Source: Candidatus Aminicenantota bacterium (GTDB lineage Bacteria; Acidobacteriota; Aminicenantia; Aminicenantales; JAFGAV01). From it: 52,720 nt of DNA. Made by a program: the position numbers and the translations under genes. Of the stretch, positions 32,648 through 40,257 are shown in pieces. Under the pieces are notes generated by a model. It was not told the origin of the DNA and searched no databases. It saw nothing but the letters and a program-made list of their open reading frames with translations. How positions within the stretch are numbered: position 1 is the stretch's first letter; each line of letters opens with the position of its first letter. Location: contig JAFGAV010000005.1 in assembly GCA_016933515.1 (NCBI GenBank), positions 1-52,720 of the forward strand, given 5' to 3'.

Positions 32648-33679
32648 ATGAGAAAAACCGCGGTCTTTGGGCTGTCCGTTCTGCTCATTGTCACTGCCTT
32701 TTGGGCCTGCAAGCCGAAAGCGGGAGGAGTAGCCGCCAAATCCCAGGATCTCTTGTCTCTGCTTCCCCAGGATGTCCAAGGCGTCCTCGTCATCGACGTC
32801 CAAAACGGCATGAAAATCGAAACCGTCGCCGACTTCATGAACAAAGCCCAGGAAGAGGAGGAGTTCAAGGAGTTCATCGGGAAGACGGGCATCGACCCCC
32901 GGACGGACATCCGCTTCCTGGCCGTCGGACTGAAAATGGGCGGCGAAAAGCAGGAAGGCGTAGGCGTCGTCAACCTGGACTACGACCGCGAGGCGCTTCT
33001 GGCGGCCATGAGCAAGGACGGAGAGGTCGGGAAAGCCGACTACAAGGGCGTGACGATCTACACCCCTCCGAGCGACTCCGAGGGCGAGGAGGAAGCCGAG
33101 GCCGAAGAGATGCGGATCGCTTTTCTTGACGAGGCCAACATCGCCGCCGGATCGCCCGCCCTCCTCGAAGCGGTCATCGACGTCTTCCAAGGAAGCCAGC
33201 CCGGCGTGACCAAGAACACCGAACTCATGCCCCTCGTTCGGGAAGCCAAGAAAACCTCGCTCGTCTGGGGCGTTTTTCTTGTTCCCGCCGAAGCCCTGAA
33301 AGAAACAGCCGGACAGGTCCCGATGCTGGGCAATATGGACGCCATCCAGTCCGTCCTGATGGCCATCGACTACAAAAACGAAAACGTCGTTATGGAGTTC
33401 AAGGGCAAGGGAACGGACGAAGCCAAGCTCAAACAGATCGGGGACGCGCTCACCGGAATCAAGGGACTGGGGGGCATGATCGCCCAGGAGAAGCCTGAAA
33501 TCGGCGAGCTCCTCAATAAAATCGAAATCACCTCTGGCAAGGACTTCGTCATGATCTCCGCCGTCTTGCCCGAAGAACTGATTAAAAAGCTTGCGGCCAT
33601 GGCCGAGGAAGCCGCCCCCAAAGCGGAACCCGAGATTTTCGAGGAACCGACCGAGGAGCTGCCGCCCGACCTGCAGTAG
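32648..33679 (+). CDS. Putative lipoprotein of unknown function
   Basis: A 343-residue exported protein. The signal peptide MRKTAVFGLSVLLIVTAFWAC ends in a near-lipobox with cysteine 21, so membrane anchoring by lipidation is likely. The mature part is mixed alpha/beta and very acidic in places (DSEGEEEAEAEEM; the C-terminal tail EPEIFEEPTEELPP). It resembles secreted proteins with paired repeats that measure or bind hydrophobic ligands (DUF3352-like), but no firm family match can be given. Strong ribosome site CAGGAGGG. Convergent with the ABC operon, with 4 bp between the ends. Confidence 0.72.
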   Translation: MRKTAVFGLSVLLIVTAFWACKPKAGGVAAKSQDLLSLLPQDVQGVLVIDVQNGMKIETVADFMNKAQEEEEFKEFIGKTGIDPRTDIRFLAVGLKMGGEKQEGVGVVNLDYDREALLAAMSKDGEVGKADYKGVTIYTPPSDSEGEEEAEAEEMRIAFLDEANIAAGSPALLEAVIDVFQGSQPGVTKNTELMPLVREAKKTSLVWGVFLVPAEALKETAGQVPMLGNMDAIQSVLMAIDYKNENVVMEFKGKGTDEAKLKQIGDALTGIKGLGGMIAQEKPEIGELLNKIEITSGKDFVMISAVLPEELIKKLAAMAEEAAPKAEPEIFEEPTEELPPDLQ

Positions 33680-33683
33680 CGCT

Positions 33684-34463
33684 TCAGTTTTCGGTCACAT
33701 ACTCCTTTTGGGAAAAGACCAGCCCGGCCGCGGCCAGGAAAACGACGGTTAAACCCGCAAGAATGAGGACCGCGAAGAGGGGCGGGCTGGGCTCGAGCAT
33801 CAGTCGCAGGAAGGAAAAGGTTTGTCCCGGCGGCTGGGGAATGAGCGATTTGACGTAGTGGGCGATGGCCAGCTTCTGGGTCAGGCCCGGAAAAAAGGCG
33901 ATCACGTTTTCCCATCCGAAACAGAACAGCAGTCCGAAGAAAATCGCCCTTTTGACGAACGTCCCCATCAGGGTGAACAGGGACAGATAACAGAGCAGGC
34001 TGAGGTCCAAAACCGCCGAATCTCTTGCGACCGAAAGCCAGGCCGACGGATCGCCGGCCCTCTCGATTTTCAGGATCAGAAATGAACCGAAAAGGCCGAT
34101 GTTCAGCACCGCCAGCGCATGGCCGGCCGAGGCCGCGAATTTCCCCAGGACCGCTGCCGGCCGCGACAGAGGCCGGGTGAGCAGATAGGCCAAGGTCCGC
34201 CCTTCGACCTCCTCGAGGACGACGGACGTCCCGAAGAAAAGCGCCAGCATCAACACCAGAAACTGGACATAAAAAGGAAGGATGACGTTGGAGTAGAAAA
34301 ATTCTCCCGAAAAGCCGCGCGGAGCGATCGAAAGGGCATGGCGCATCCTGAAGAGCAGGGAAAGCAGCACGGGAACGAGGCCCAGGGCGAAAAAGACTTT
34401 CGTCCTTTTGGCTCTCCGCCCCAGGCCGAAAAAGAAAACGGCGGCTCTCCATGCGGCTCTCAT
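33684..34463 (-). CDS. ABC transporter permease (ABC-2 type), pair 2
   Basis: A 259-residue membrane protein with about six hydrophobic helices, starting at ATG 34463 (MRAAWRAAVFFFG). The track start (34529) lies inside the ATPase gene. The pattern is that of ABC-2 export permeases: a first helix near the N terminus (VFFALGLVPVLLSLLF), a long helix FLVLMLALFFGTSVV followed by EEVEGRTLAYLLTRPLSRP, the loop commonly seen between helices 2 and 3. It starts one base after the stop of its ATPase. Substrate unknown. Confidence 0.85.
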   Translation of the reverse strand: MRAAWRAAVFFFGLGRRAKRTKVFFALGLVPVLLSLLFRMRHALSIAPRGFSGEFFYSNVILPFYVQFLVLMLALFFGTSVVLEEVEGRTLAYLLTRPLSRPAAVLGKFAASAGHALAVLNIGLFGSFLILKIERAGDPSAWLSVARDSAVLDLSLLCYLSLFTLMGTFVKRAIFFGLLFCFGWENVIAFFPGLTQKLAIAHYVKSLIPQPPGQTFSFLRLMLEPSPPLFAVLILAGLTVVFLAAAGLVFSQKEYVTEN

Positions 34464-34464
34464 G

Positions 34465-35388
34465 TCATTTCCCCACCAGATAATCGAACACCGCCTGGAG
34501 GTTGTCGTCGGGCGAGGTGATCTCCTCAATCTCCAGATCGAGCTCCACGACGAGGGCCGGCAGTCCGCCGAAGAACAGGTCCCGGTTGTCGGTCTCGAGA
34601 GTCAGGAGCCCGTCGGGGCCGAAGTGAACCTTGAGGACGTGCGGCTCTTCCATCAGCCGGGCGGCGAGCTTTCGCGGCCGGTCGCAACGCAGGGCGACGA
34701 CGTGCGGATGGGCGTCGATGAGATCCCGGATGTCATGGATGTCGCCCGCAGCGATAATCTTTCCCTGATGCAGGAGACGGATATCCCGCGTCAGAGCTTC
34801 GACCTCGGGCAGGACATGGCTGGAGACGAGAATCGTTCTGTTCCCGGCCTTCAGCTCCTTGATCAGCCTGATGATCTTGCGCTTGCCGAGCGGATCCAGG
34901 CCGTTAAGCGGCTCGTCCAAAATCAGGATCTCCGGATCGTGGGCCAGAGCCTGGGCGACTTTCAGCCGCTGGCGCATGCCCCGGCTGTAGCCGCGGATAA
35001 GACGGTTCTCATCGCCCCAGATCTCCACGAGCCGCAGGGCCGATTCCGTCCGGCGCGCCGCTTCCGCGGCGCCGAAACCGTGGAGGCGGAGAAGACCGTC
35101 CAGGAATTGCCGGCCGGTCGTATCCTCGTAGAAGCTGTCGTGCTCGGGACAATAGCCGATCCTGCGGAACAGGGCGGGATTGTTCCAAACCCCTTCCCCG
35201 GCGAGGAGGACGCGGCCCAGGCTGGGCTTGAGCTGTCCGGTGAGAAGCTTCATCAGCGTCGATTTTCCCGCGCCGTTGGGACCCAGAAGCCCCGTGATCC
35301 CCGGCCCGATTTCAAGGCTGACCTCGCTCAGGCCGAGGATGTTGCCGTACCATTTGGACAGCTTCCGGGTTTGGATGACAGGCGTCAT
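34465..35388 (-). CDS. ABC transporter ATP-binding protein, pair 2
   Basis: A 307-residue ABC ATPase from ATG 35388, which overlaps the preceding permease stop (ATGA). Walker A GPNGAGKST, signature YSRGMRQRLKVAQAL, Walker B ILILDEPLNGLDP, H-loop VSSHVLPEV. A C-terminal ~90-residue extension (EEPHVLKVHFGPDGLLTLETDNRD) is typical of CcmA/NatA-type export ATPases. Works with the permease encoded directly downstream. Confidence 0.93.
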   Translation of the reverse strand: MTPVIQTRKLSKWYGNILGLSEVSLEIGPGITGLLGPNGAGKSTLMKLLTGQLKPSLGRVLLAGEGVWNNPALFRRIGYCPEHDSFYEDTTGRQFLDGLLRLHGFGAAEAARRTESALRLVEIWGDENRLIRGYSRGMRQRLKVAQALAHDPEILILDEPLNGLDPLGKRKIIRLIKELKAGNRTILVSSHVLPEVEALTRDIRLLHQGKIIAAGDIHDIRDLIDAHPHVVALRCDRPRKLAARLMEEPHVLKVHFGPDGLLTLETDNRDLFFGGLPALVVELDLEIEEITSPDDNLQAVFDYLVGK

Positions 35389-36254
35389 TTTATGATCGTG
35401 ACTCCGCGGATTCTTCGGTTCATCACCCACGCGCCCGCGGCGACGACCGCGGCCAGGACGACGAACGCATAGACGCTCGGCACCTCCAGGACCGGCTTCG
35501 TTCCGAAGAGCGGCGCGGCCGCGAGTTTGAGATTGGTCTTCACGGACACGAGCCCGACGTAAGGAGTTCGGAAGATGCCCCGCAGGATCTCGGCCAGCAT
35601 GTCCGAGAAGACGTAAATCCCGAAAATGAGAAAAGACGCCGTCCGCCTGTTGCGGCTGAGGGAGGAAAGCAGGAGGCTGTAAGAGGCGAAAAAGACCGCC
35701 GCCGCGGCGGAGTAAACGACGATCGCCAGAGGCAGCCCGGGATGGTCGCGCAGGAGCCCGAAGCTGCCGCTGAAGACGATCTTGAAGACGACGAGCAGCA
35801 GGCCGGGAACGAGCGTCAAGAGAAGAACGAAGAACATGACCACGGCCGCCTTGCCCAGGACGTAATCCCTCTTGGCCAGCGGGCGGGCGAAGTAAAGCTG
35901 CAGGGCGTTGTGCTTCAGGTCGTCGGCCACCAAGCCGGCGGCGCAGAAAATCAGAAGGACGACGGTCATGAACAACACGAAATCGGCCGTCAGGTAGGAG
36001 AGGAAGTATCCGGGAACCACACGGAGGGGCATGGCGCCCTTTCGGACGATCCCCTCGAAGTCCTGGAGCCTCTCCGAAAGGTAGATGCCCGCCAGGAACA
36101 CGAAGGCGGGGAGGAACGACAGGCTGAACGCGAACTTGAAATGCTTCCTCTTGAAGGCCAGACGGATGCCGAGGCGGGCGATGGGTTTCCAGCCCCGTCG
36201 ACGCTCTTCGAGGCGGCCGTCCCAGCGGTGATAGCCCTTCTCCCTGATGCTCAT
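35385..36254 (-). CDS. ABC transporter permease (ABC-2 type), pair 1
   Basis: A 289-residue membrane protein starting at ATG 36254, with GGAGG directly upstream and an ATGA overlap with its ATPase. The track start (36425) is inside that gene. About six helices, with the characteristic segment LVADDLKHNALQLYFARPLAKRDYVLGK after helix 2, as in ABC-2 permeases. A short soluble N terminus (REKGYHRWDGRLEERRRGWKPI) precedes the first helix. Substrate unknown. Confidence 0.86.
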   Translation of the reverse strand: MSIREKGYHRWDGRLEERRRGWKPIARLGIRLAFKRKHFKFAFSLSFLPAFVFLAGIYLSERLQDFEGIVRKGAMPLRVVPGYFLSYLTADFVLFMTVVLLIFCAAGLVADDLKHNALQLYFARPLAKRDYVLGKAAVVMFFVLLLTLVPGLLLVVFKIVFSGSFGLLRDHPGLPLAIVVYSAAAAVFFASYSLLLSSLSRNRRTASFLIFGIYVFSDMLAEILRGIFRTPYVGLVSVKTNLKLAAAPLFGTKPVLEVPSVYAFVVLAAVVAAGAWVMNRRIRGVTIIK

Positions 36255-37183
36255 CCCTCCACCCCCACGCTCTGGGCGAAGAGATCCTCCAGGGAAGTCC
36301 GGCTGGGGAGAAAATGCCGGATCTGGGTGCGGTCCTCGGCCGCCAGGCGGAAAACTTTCTTTCTGTCCAGTCCGACCGGCATAAAAACGCGGAGAAGCCC
36401 GTCCTCGGTTTCCTCGACGCGGCATCCCAGACCCGTCAGATCCTTGAGGAATTTCCCGCTTCCTCCCTTGACGCGCATCTCGAAGAGATTGAAATTCGGT
36501 TGCCTCAAGTCGGCGAGCCGGCCAAGGGCCGCCACACGGCCTTTGTTCAAGATGACCGCCTGGGAGCAGACGGATTCGATGTCCGACAGGATGTGGGAGG
36601 AAATGAGGACCCGGATGTCCTTCTTGGCGGCGATGTCGGCGATGAGTTCCAGAATGTCCGTCCGCCCCCGCGGGTCCAGGTTCGCGGTCGGCTCGTCGAG
36701 GAAAAGAAGGGGGGGGTCGTGGACCAGGGCCTGGGCGAGCTTGAGTCTTTGTTTCATCCCCGCGGAGTAGGTCTCCAGAAACCGATAGCGGGCCTCTCCC
36801 AGTCCGACATAGAACAGAACGTCGTGCGCCCTTTTCATGGCCTCCTGGCGCGGCATGCCCGCCAGCTCCCCCAGGTAGGAGGTGAACGTCACGGCGTCCA
36901 TTCCGGGCAGGAGGCAGTCGTCCTCGGGCATGTATCCCACCCGTCGCCGGATGTCGTCGCGTTCGAACCTGATGTCATAGCCCAGGACCCGGCCTTCGCC
37001 GGAGTCGGGCTCCAAAAAACCGAGCAAAATGCGCAGCAGCGTGCTCTTGCCGGCTCCGTTGGGCCCCAGAAGCCCCGTCGCGCCTGCCCCGAGGGAAAGG
37101 CTGACTCCTCTGAGCGCCTCGATCGGGCCGTAGCTGTAAGCGATGTCTTTGAGCTCGATATCGACCGTTTTTCCGGCGCTCAC
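36251..37183 (-). CDS. ABC transporter ATP-binding protein, pair 1
   Basis: A 310-residue ABC ATPase. Walker A GPNGAGKST, Q-loop region VGYMPEDDCLLPGM, signature YSAGMKQRLKLAQAL, Walker B LLFLDEPTANLDP, H-loop ISSHILSDIE, plus a ~75-residue C-terminal extension. GTG start at 37183 with GGGAGAGG upstream. First gene of a tightly packed four-gene unit (ATPase, permease, ATPase, permease) encoding either two exporters or one hetero-tetrameric transporter. Confidence 0.93.
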   Translation of the reverse strand: MSAGKTVDIELKDIAYSYGPIEALRGVSLSLGAGATGLLGPNGAGKSTLLRILLGFLEPDSGEGRVLGYDIRFERDDIRRRVGYMPEDDCLLPGMDAVTFTSYLGELAGMPRQEAMKRAHDVLFYVGLGEARYRFLETYSAGMKQRLKLAQALVHDPPLLFLDEPTANLDPRGRTDILELIADIAAKKDIRVLISSHILSDIESVCSQAVILNKGRVAALGRLADLRQPNFNLFEMRVKGGSGKFLKDLTGLGCRVEETEDGLLRVFMPVGLDRKKVFRLAAEDRTQIRHFLPSRTSLEDLFAQSVGVEG

Positions 37184-37201
37184 GAAGGATCCTCTCCCTC
37201 C

Positions 37202-37231
37202 ACGATAATCCCGCCCGCCTCCTCAACTCAA
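37202..37231 (-). promoter_or_regulatory. Possible promoter of the ABC operon
   Basis: Minus strand TTGAGT (37226-37231), 18-bp spacer, TATCGT (37202-37207). It would leave only about 10-15 nt before the GTG, containing the ribosome site. Moderate match. Confidence 0.4.
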
Positions 37232-37250
37232 GCCAAAAAATCGCCCCCGG

Positions 37251-38888
37251 TCATCCGGAACCGCCGTCCTCCTTCGAAGACCGGACGAGCGTTCCCCGTC
37301 CGAAAACGATGGCCTCGTAGGCCTTGCGGACACGGTCCCAATTCTCCTCGCGGTCAAGCGGCCAGAATCGGCCCATGACCGTCACCACCCGGCCGCATCC
37401 CAGGCGGAGGCATTCCTCCTCGACCTTGTCCACGTACACGGCTCCGCTTTCGGGAATTTCGCCGCGCCGACCGATGAAACCGTGAATGAAAACGCGCTCC
37501 AACCCGCTGTCCCTCGCCAACCGGAGAAGGGCGAACAGATGTTCCAGAGTACCGTGGGAGCTGTAATGGGAGACGATGCCCATGAGATGAAGAGCCCGTC
37601 CCCGGCGCCGGGCCGCATCCGTCGCTTCCCGGAACGCGGCGTTGGAGGCAAAGCTCCCGTCCTCGATCGACCGGTCGATGCGGACCCGGTCGAGAGGAAC
37701 CCTCCGCCCGGCGCCGAGATGAAGATGCCCCGCCTCGGAGTTGCCCACCGTTCCGGCCGGCATGCCCACCGCCTCGCCCGCGGCTTGGAGCAAAGCTCGG
37801 GGATAACGGGACCAGAGACGGTCGAAGTTCGGCGTCCGGGCCTGAGCGATCATGTTGCCGCGGATCTCCTCCCGCATCCCCCATCCGTCCAAGACCAGGA
37901 AAAGAAGACGGGACCTCCGGGGAGTCCCGTCATTCGAAACCGTGTCCACAAGGCTTCGTCCGTTCATCTCTGCGGGCCGGCGGATTCCCAACATCGTCAA
38001 TGCGGTCGGAGCCGCGTCGGCCAGCTCGCCTTCGGGAGCCAGCCGCACGGATTCGGGACGGGGGAATCGAAAGTCGGCCACGAGGAACGGCACGCGGTTC
38101 CGGGTGTGGCCGGTGTTGATGGAACCGTCGTCATAAAGCCAATCCTCTACCGTTCCGTGGTCGGCGGTGACGACGAGCGCCGCGCGCTTCCGCTCGGCCG
38201 CCTCGGCGATCCGGCCGAGAACGAAGTCCACCGTCTCCACGGCGGTGAGAACGGCCTCCCGGCTCTCAAGATGACCCACCACGTCCACATTGGCCAGATT
38301 GGCGACGATGACGTCGGCGGTTTCATCGTCGAGGGCGCTTAAAATTTCCCGGCACACGTCCTGGGCGCTCATTTCCGGCCTTCGGGCGTATGACACATCG
38401 CCCGGCGGGGAGGGCACGACGATCCTGTGCTCTCCGGGGAAGGGCTCTTCGCGCCGGCCGTTGAAAAAAAATCCGACATGGACGGCTTTCTCGGACTCGG
38501 AGATCTTGACGACCTTGCAGCCGGCCCGGGTGAGGACTTCGGTCAGCGTGCCGCTCAGCCGCTCGTTCGGCGGGAAAGCGACCTTCACCCGGAGCTGCGG
38601 AGAGTATTCGATCATGGTCACGAAATGAAGGCTCAGGCCTTTTTTCACGGGGAAATGAGGGAAATTCTCATCGGTCAGGCTCCGGGTGAGTTCGACTTCA
38701 CGCTCGCCTCGGATGTCGTAGAAAACAATAGCGTCTCCCTCTTCCGGGCGCCCCAAGGGATTTCCCTCCGCATCGGCCAGCACGATCGGTTCCAGGGCCT
38801 CGTCCTCCTGACCCTTCCTGTAGGCGTCACGAACGGCCCTTCCCATCAGGGACGGGACCGGGAAGGCCGGCGGCGGTTTTGCGTTCAT
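37251..38888 (-). CDS. Circularly permuted cofactor-independent phosphoglycerate mutase (iPGM) homologue
   Basis: A 545-residue protein (ATG 38888 after GGGGGAG; ATG 38903 possible) with the parts of iPGM in swapped order. Residues ~15-313 match the usual C-terminal 60%: IRGER, SESEKAVHVGFFFNG, PEMSAQDV, NVDVVGH, TADHGTVED, GHTRNRVPFL, ADAAPTALTMLGI. After a ~13-residue linker, residues ~327-535 match the usual N-terminal 40%: LVLDGWG, RTPNFDRLW, GNSEAGHLHLGAGR, LHLMGIVS, GRFWPLDREENWDRV. Metal and nucleophile residues are all present: D334, S384, D202, H206, D243, H244, H261. The substrate loop LDGRD of normal iPGM reads IGRRGE, losing its aspartates. Activity is plausible but untested. Confidence 0.9.
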   Translation of the reverse strand: MNAKPPPAFPVPSLMGRAVRDAYRKGQEDEALEPIVLADAEGNPLGRPEEGDAIVFYDIRGEREVELTRSLTDENFPHFPVKKGLSLHFVTMIEYSPQLRVKVAFPPNERLSGTLTEVLTRAGCKVVKISESEKAVHVGFFFNGRREEPFPGEHRIVVPSPPGDVSYARRPEMSAQDVCREILSALDDETADVIVANLANVDVVGHLESREAVLTAVETVDFVLGRIAEAAERKRAALVVTADHGTVEDWLYDDGSINTGHTRNRVPFLVADFRFPRPESVRLAPEGELADAAPTALTMLGIRRPAEMNGRSLVDTVSNDGTPRRSRLLFLVLDGWGMREEIRGNMIAQARTPNFDRLWSRYPRALLQAAGEAVGMPAGTVGNSEAGHLHLGAGRRVPLDRVRIDRSIEDGSFASNAAFREATDAARRRGRALHLMGIVSHYSSHGTLEHLFALLRLARDSGLERVFIHGFIGRRGEIPESGAVYVDKVEEECLRLGCGRVVTVMGRFWPLDREENWDRVRKAYEAIVFGRGTLVRSSKEDGGSG

Positions 38889-38925
38889 CGACTCCCCCGG
38901 CATGAACAAATCCGCGCCTCGGCGA

Positions 38926-39843
38926 TCACTCCAACCCCAGACAGAGAAGCGAGTAGGGATCCACGCGCGCTCCGCGGGCCCGAACGCTCCAATGAAGATG
39001 AGGCCCCGTGGAACGTCCGGTGCTGCCGACCGCGGCGATGACTTCCCCGCGCGCGACGGACTGCCCGGTCCGAACTTCAAGGCGCGAGCAGTGACAGTAA
39101 ACCGAAAAAATGCTCAGTCCGTGGTTGATGATCACGGTCCGGCCGGAAAAATAGAGATCCATCGCCAGCGCCACCTGTCCGGAATTGGAAGCCCGGATCG
39201 GAGAGCCCGCTTCGGCCGGGATGTCGACGCCGGTATGGCGGGAACGCGGGACGCCGTTGTACAGTCGATGCTCGCCGAAATTGAGCTTCGGCGCGTCGGG
39301 CAGGGGGGCGATGAAATCGCCGGAACCCAGCCATTCGGGGACGGCGTTCCGGTAGACTTCGGCCAAAATCGTTCTCTCCCGCGCCAACCGCTCCTCGAGC
39401 TCGGCCGGGGGTGTGACCAGCCTGGGATCCATTGCGATGTCGCGGCGCGAAAAAGACCGCTCATGAAGCCGAATGTATTTCTGAACGGTTTCCTTCCGGC
39501 CGGACGTATCGCTGAAGACGACCTCGACGCGGTACGATCCGGGTTCGGTCAAGAAATCCACTCCCACCAGAGCCAGGCGTTTTCCGGCCGGACCTCCGGA
39601 ATGGAAGTCATAGCTCTTTCTAAGAAAAGTGAGCCGGGCCTCCTGTCCTTCCTCCGCGGGGCGGAAAAGGGCGAGAAGCATTTCCCCCGGCCGGAGAGAG
39701 CGGGCCGTGATTTCGACGATCGCTCCGGAATGAGATTCAAAACGCAGAACGCCGAGCGCCCCGAGCCGGCAAAAGCCGAAAAGGACGGAAACCGTCAGGA
39801 TCCGCTTCCACATGACGGGCAGCCGTGAGCCTCGGGAAATCAT
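38926..39843 (-). CDS. M23-family (LytM) peptidase, exported
   Basis: A 305-residue envelope protein. An N-terminal signal/anchor helix (RILTVSVLFGFCRLGALG) is followed by a ~150-residue beta-rich domain. The LytM domain at ~200-300 shows SRHTGVDIPAEAGSPIRA and TGPHLHWSVRARG, which hold the zinc ligands (HxxxD and HxH). Likely a peptidoglycan endopeptidase or an activator of one. Start: ATG 39843 overlaps the stop of the 61-residue ORF (ATGA); ATG 39813 (MWKRILTV) is an alternative that fits the signal peptide better. The permuted iPGM gene follows 37 bp after its end. Confidence 0.87.
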   Translation of the reverse strand: MISRGSRLPVMWKRILTVSVLFGFCRLGALGVLRFESHSGAIVEITARSLRPGEMLLALFRPAEEGQEARLTFLRKSYDFHSGGPAGKRLALVGVDFLTEPGSYRVEVVFSDTSGRKETVQKYIRLHERSFSRRDIAMDPRLVTPPAELEERLARERTILAEVYRNAVPEWLGSGDFIAPLPDAPKLNFGEHRLYNGVPRSRHTGVDIPAEAGSPIRASNSGQVALAMDLYFSGRTVIINHGLSIFSVYCHCSRLEVRTGQSVARGEVIAAVGSTGRSTGPHLHWSVRARGARVDPYSLLCLGLE

Positions 39844-40025
39844 CGTTCAGCCCGCGGCCTCTTCCCCGACAAGGACTTCAAGATTTTTCCGGGGAGCCGC
39901 CCGCTGCGATCGAAGCGGAATTTCTCGGCGCTCCCTCTCCTCCAAGGGCCTGGGCCGCCGGATCCGGCCGCCGCGGCGGCCAAAATCCCGGTCACGAATT
40001 CCCCTCCCAACGTCCTCTCGAGCAT
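39840..40025 (-). CDS. Small hypothetical ORF (61 aa) leading the M23-iPGM operon
   Basis: ATG 40025 is preceded by GAGGAGAG at good spacing and a promoter candidate. Its stop overlaps the M23 gene start (ATGA), a signature of coupled genes. The product (MLERTLGGEFVTGILAAAAAGSGG...) has an alanine-rich central stretch and a basic tail, with no recognised family. It may be a real small protein or a translated leader that sets M23 expression. Confidence 0.45.
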   Translation of the reverse strand: MLERTLGGEFVTGILAAAAAGSGGPGPWRRGSAEKFRFDRSGRLPGKILKSLSGKRPRAER

Positions 40026-40045
40026 CGCGTCTCTCTCCTCGGGAG

Positions 40046-40074
40046 ATGATAAAGGAAAAAGCGTGTCGCGTCCA
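40046..40074 (-). promoter_or_regulatory. Sigma70 promoter of the small ORF-M23-iPGM unit
   Basis: Minus strand TGGACG (40069-40074), 17-bp spacer, TATCAT (40046-40051); four of six and five of six consensus matches. Confidence 0.55.
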
Positions 40075-40257
40075 CATACAGGCGCTCAAGGATGCCTCTC
40101 CTTTTCGGCGAGTTTCCTTGGGGTGCGGCCTCACGAAGCCGCTTTGGAAGAGGCGACGCATCTCCGCGTTCAAACAAGCCGGCGGTTTGCGATCGGATCT
40201 TTCTAACGGGCAGGCGTCTTGGAGCTATCGGCAGTGTTTATGAAAATCCGGCTGCCG

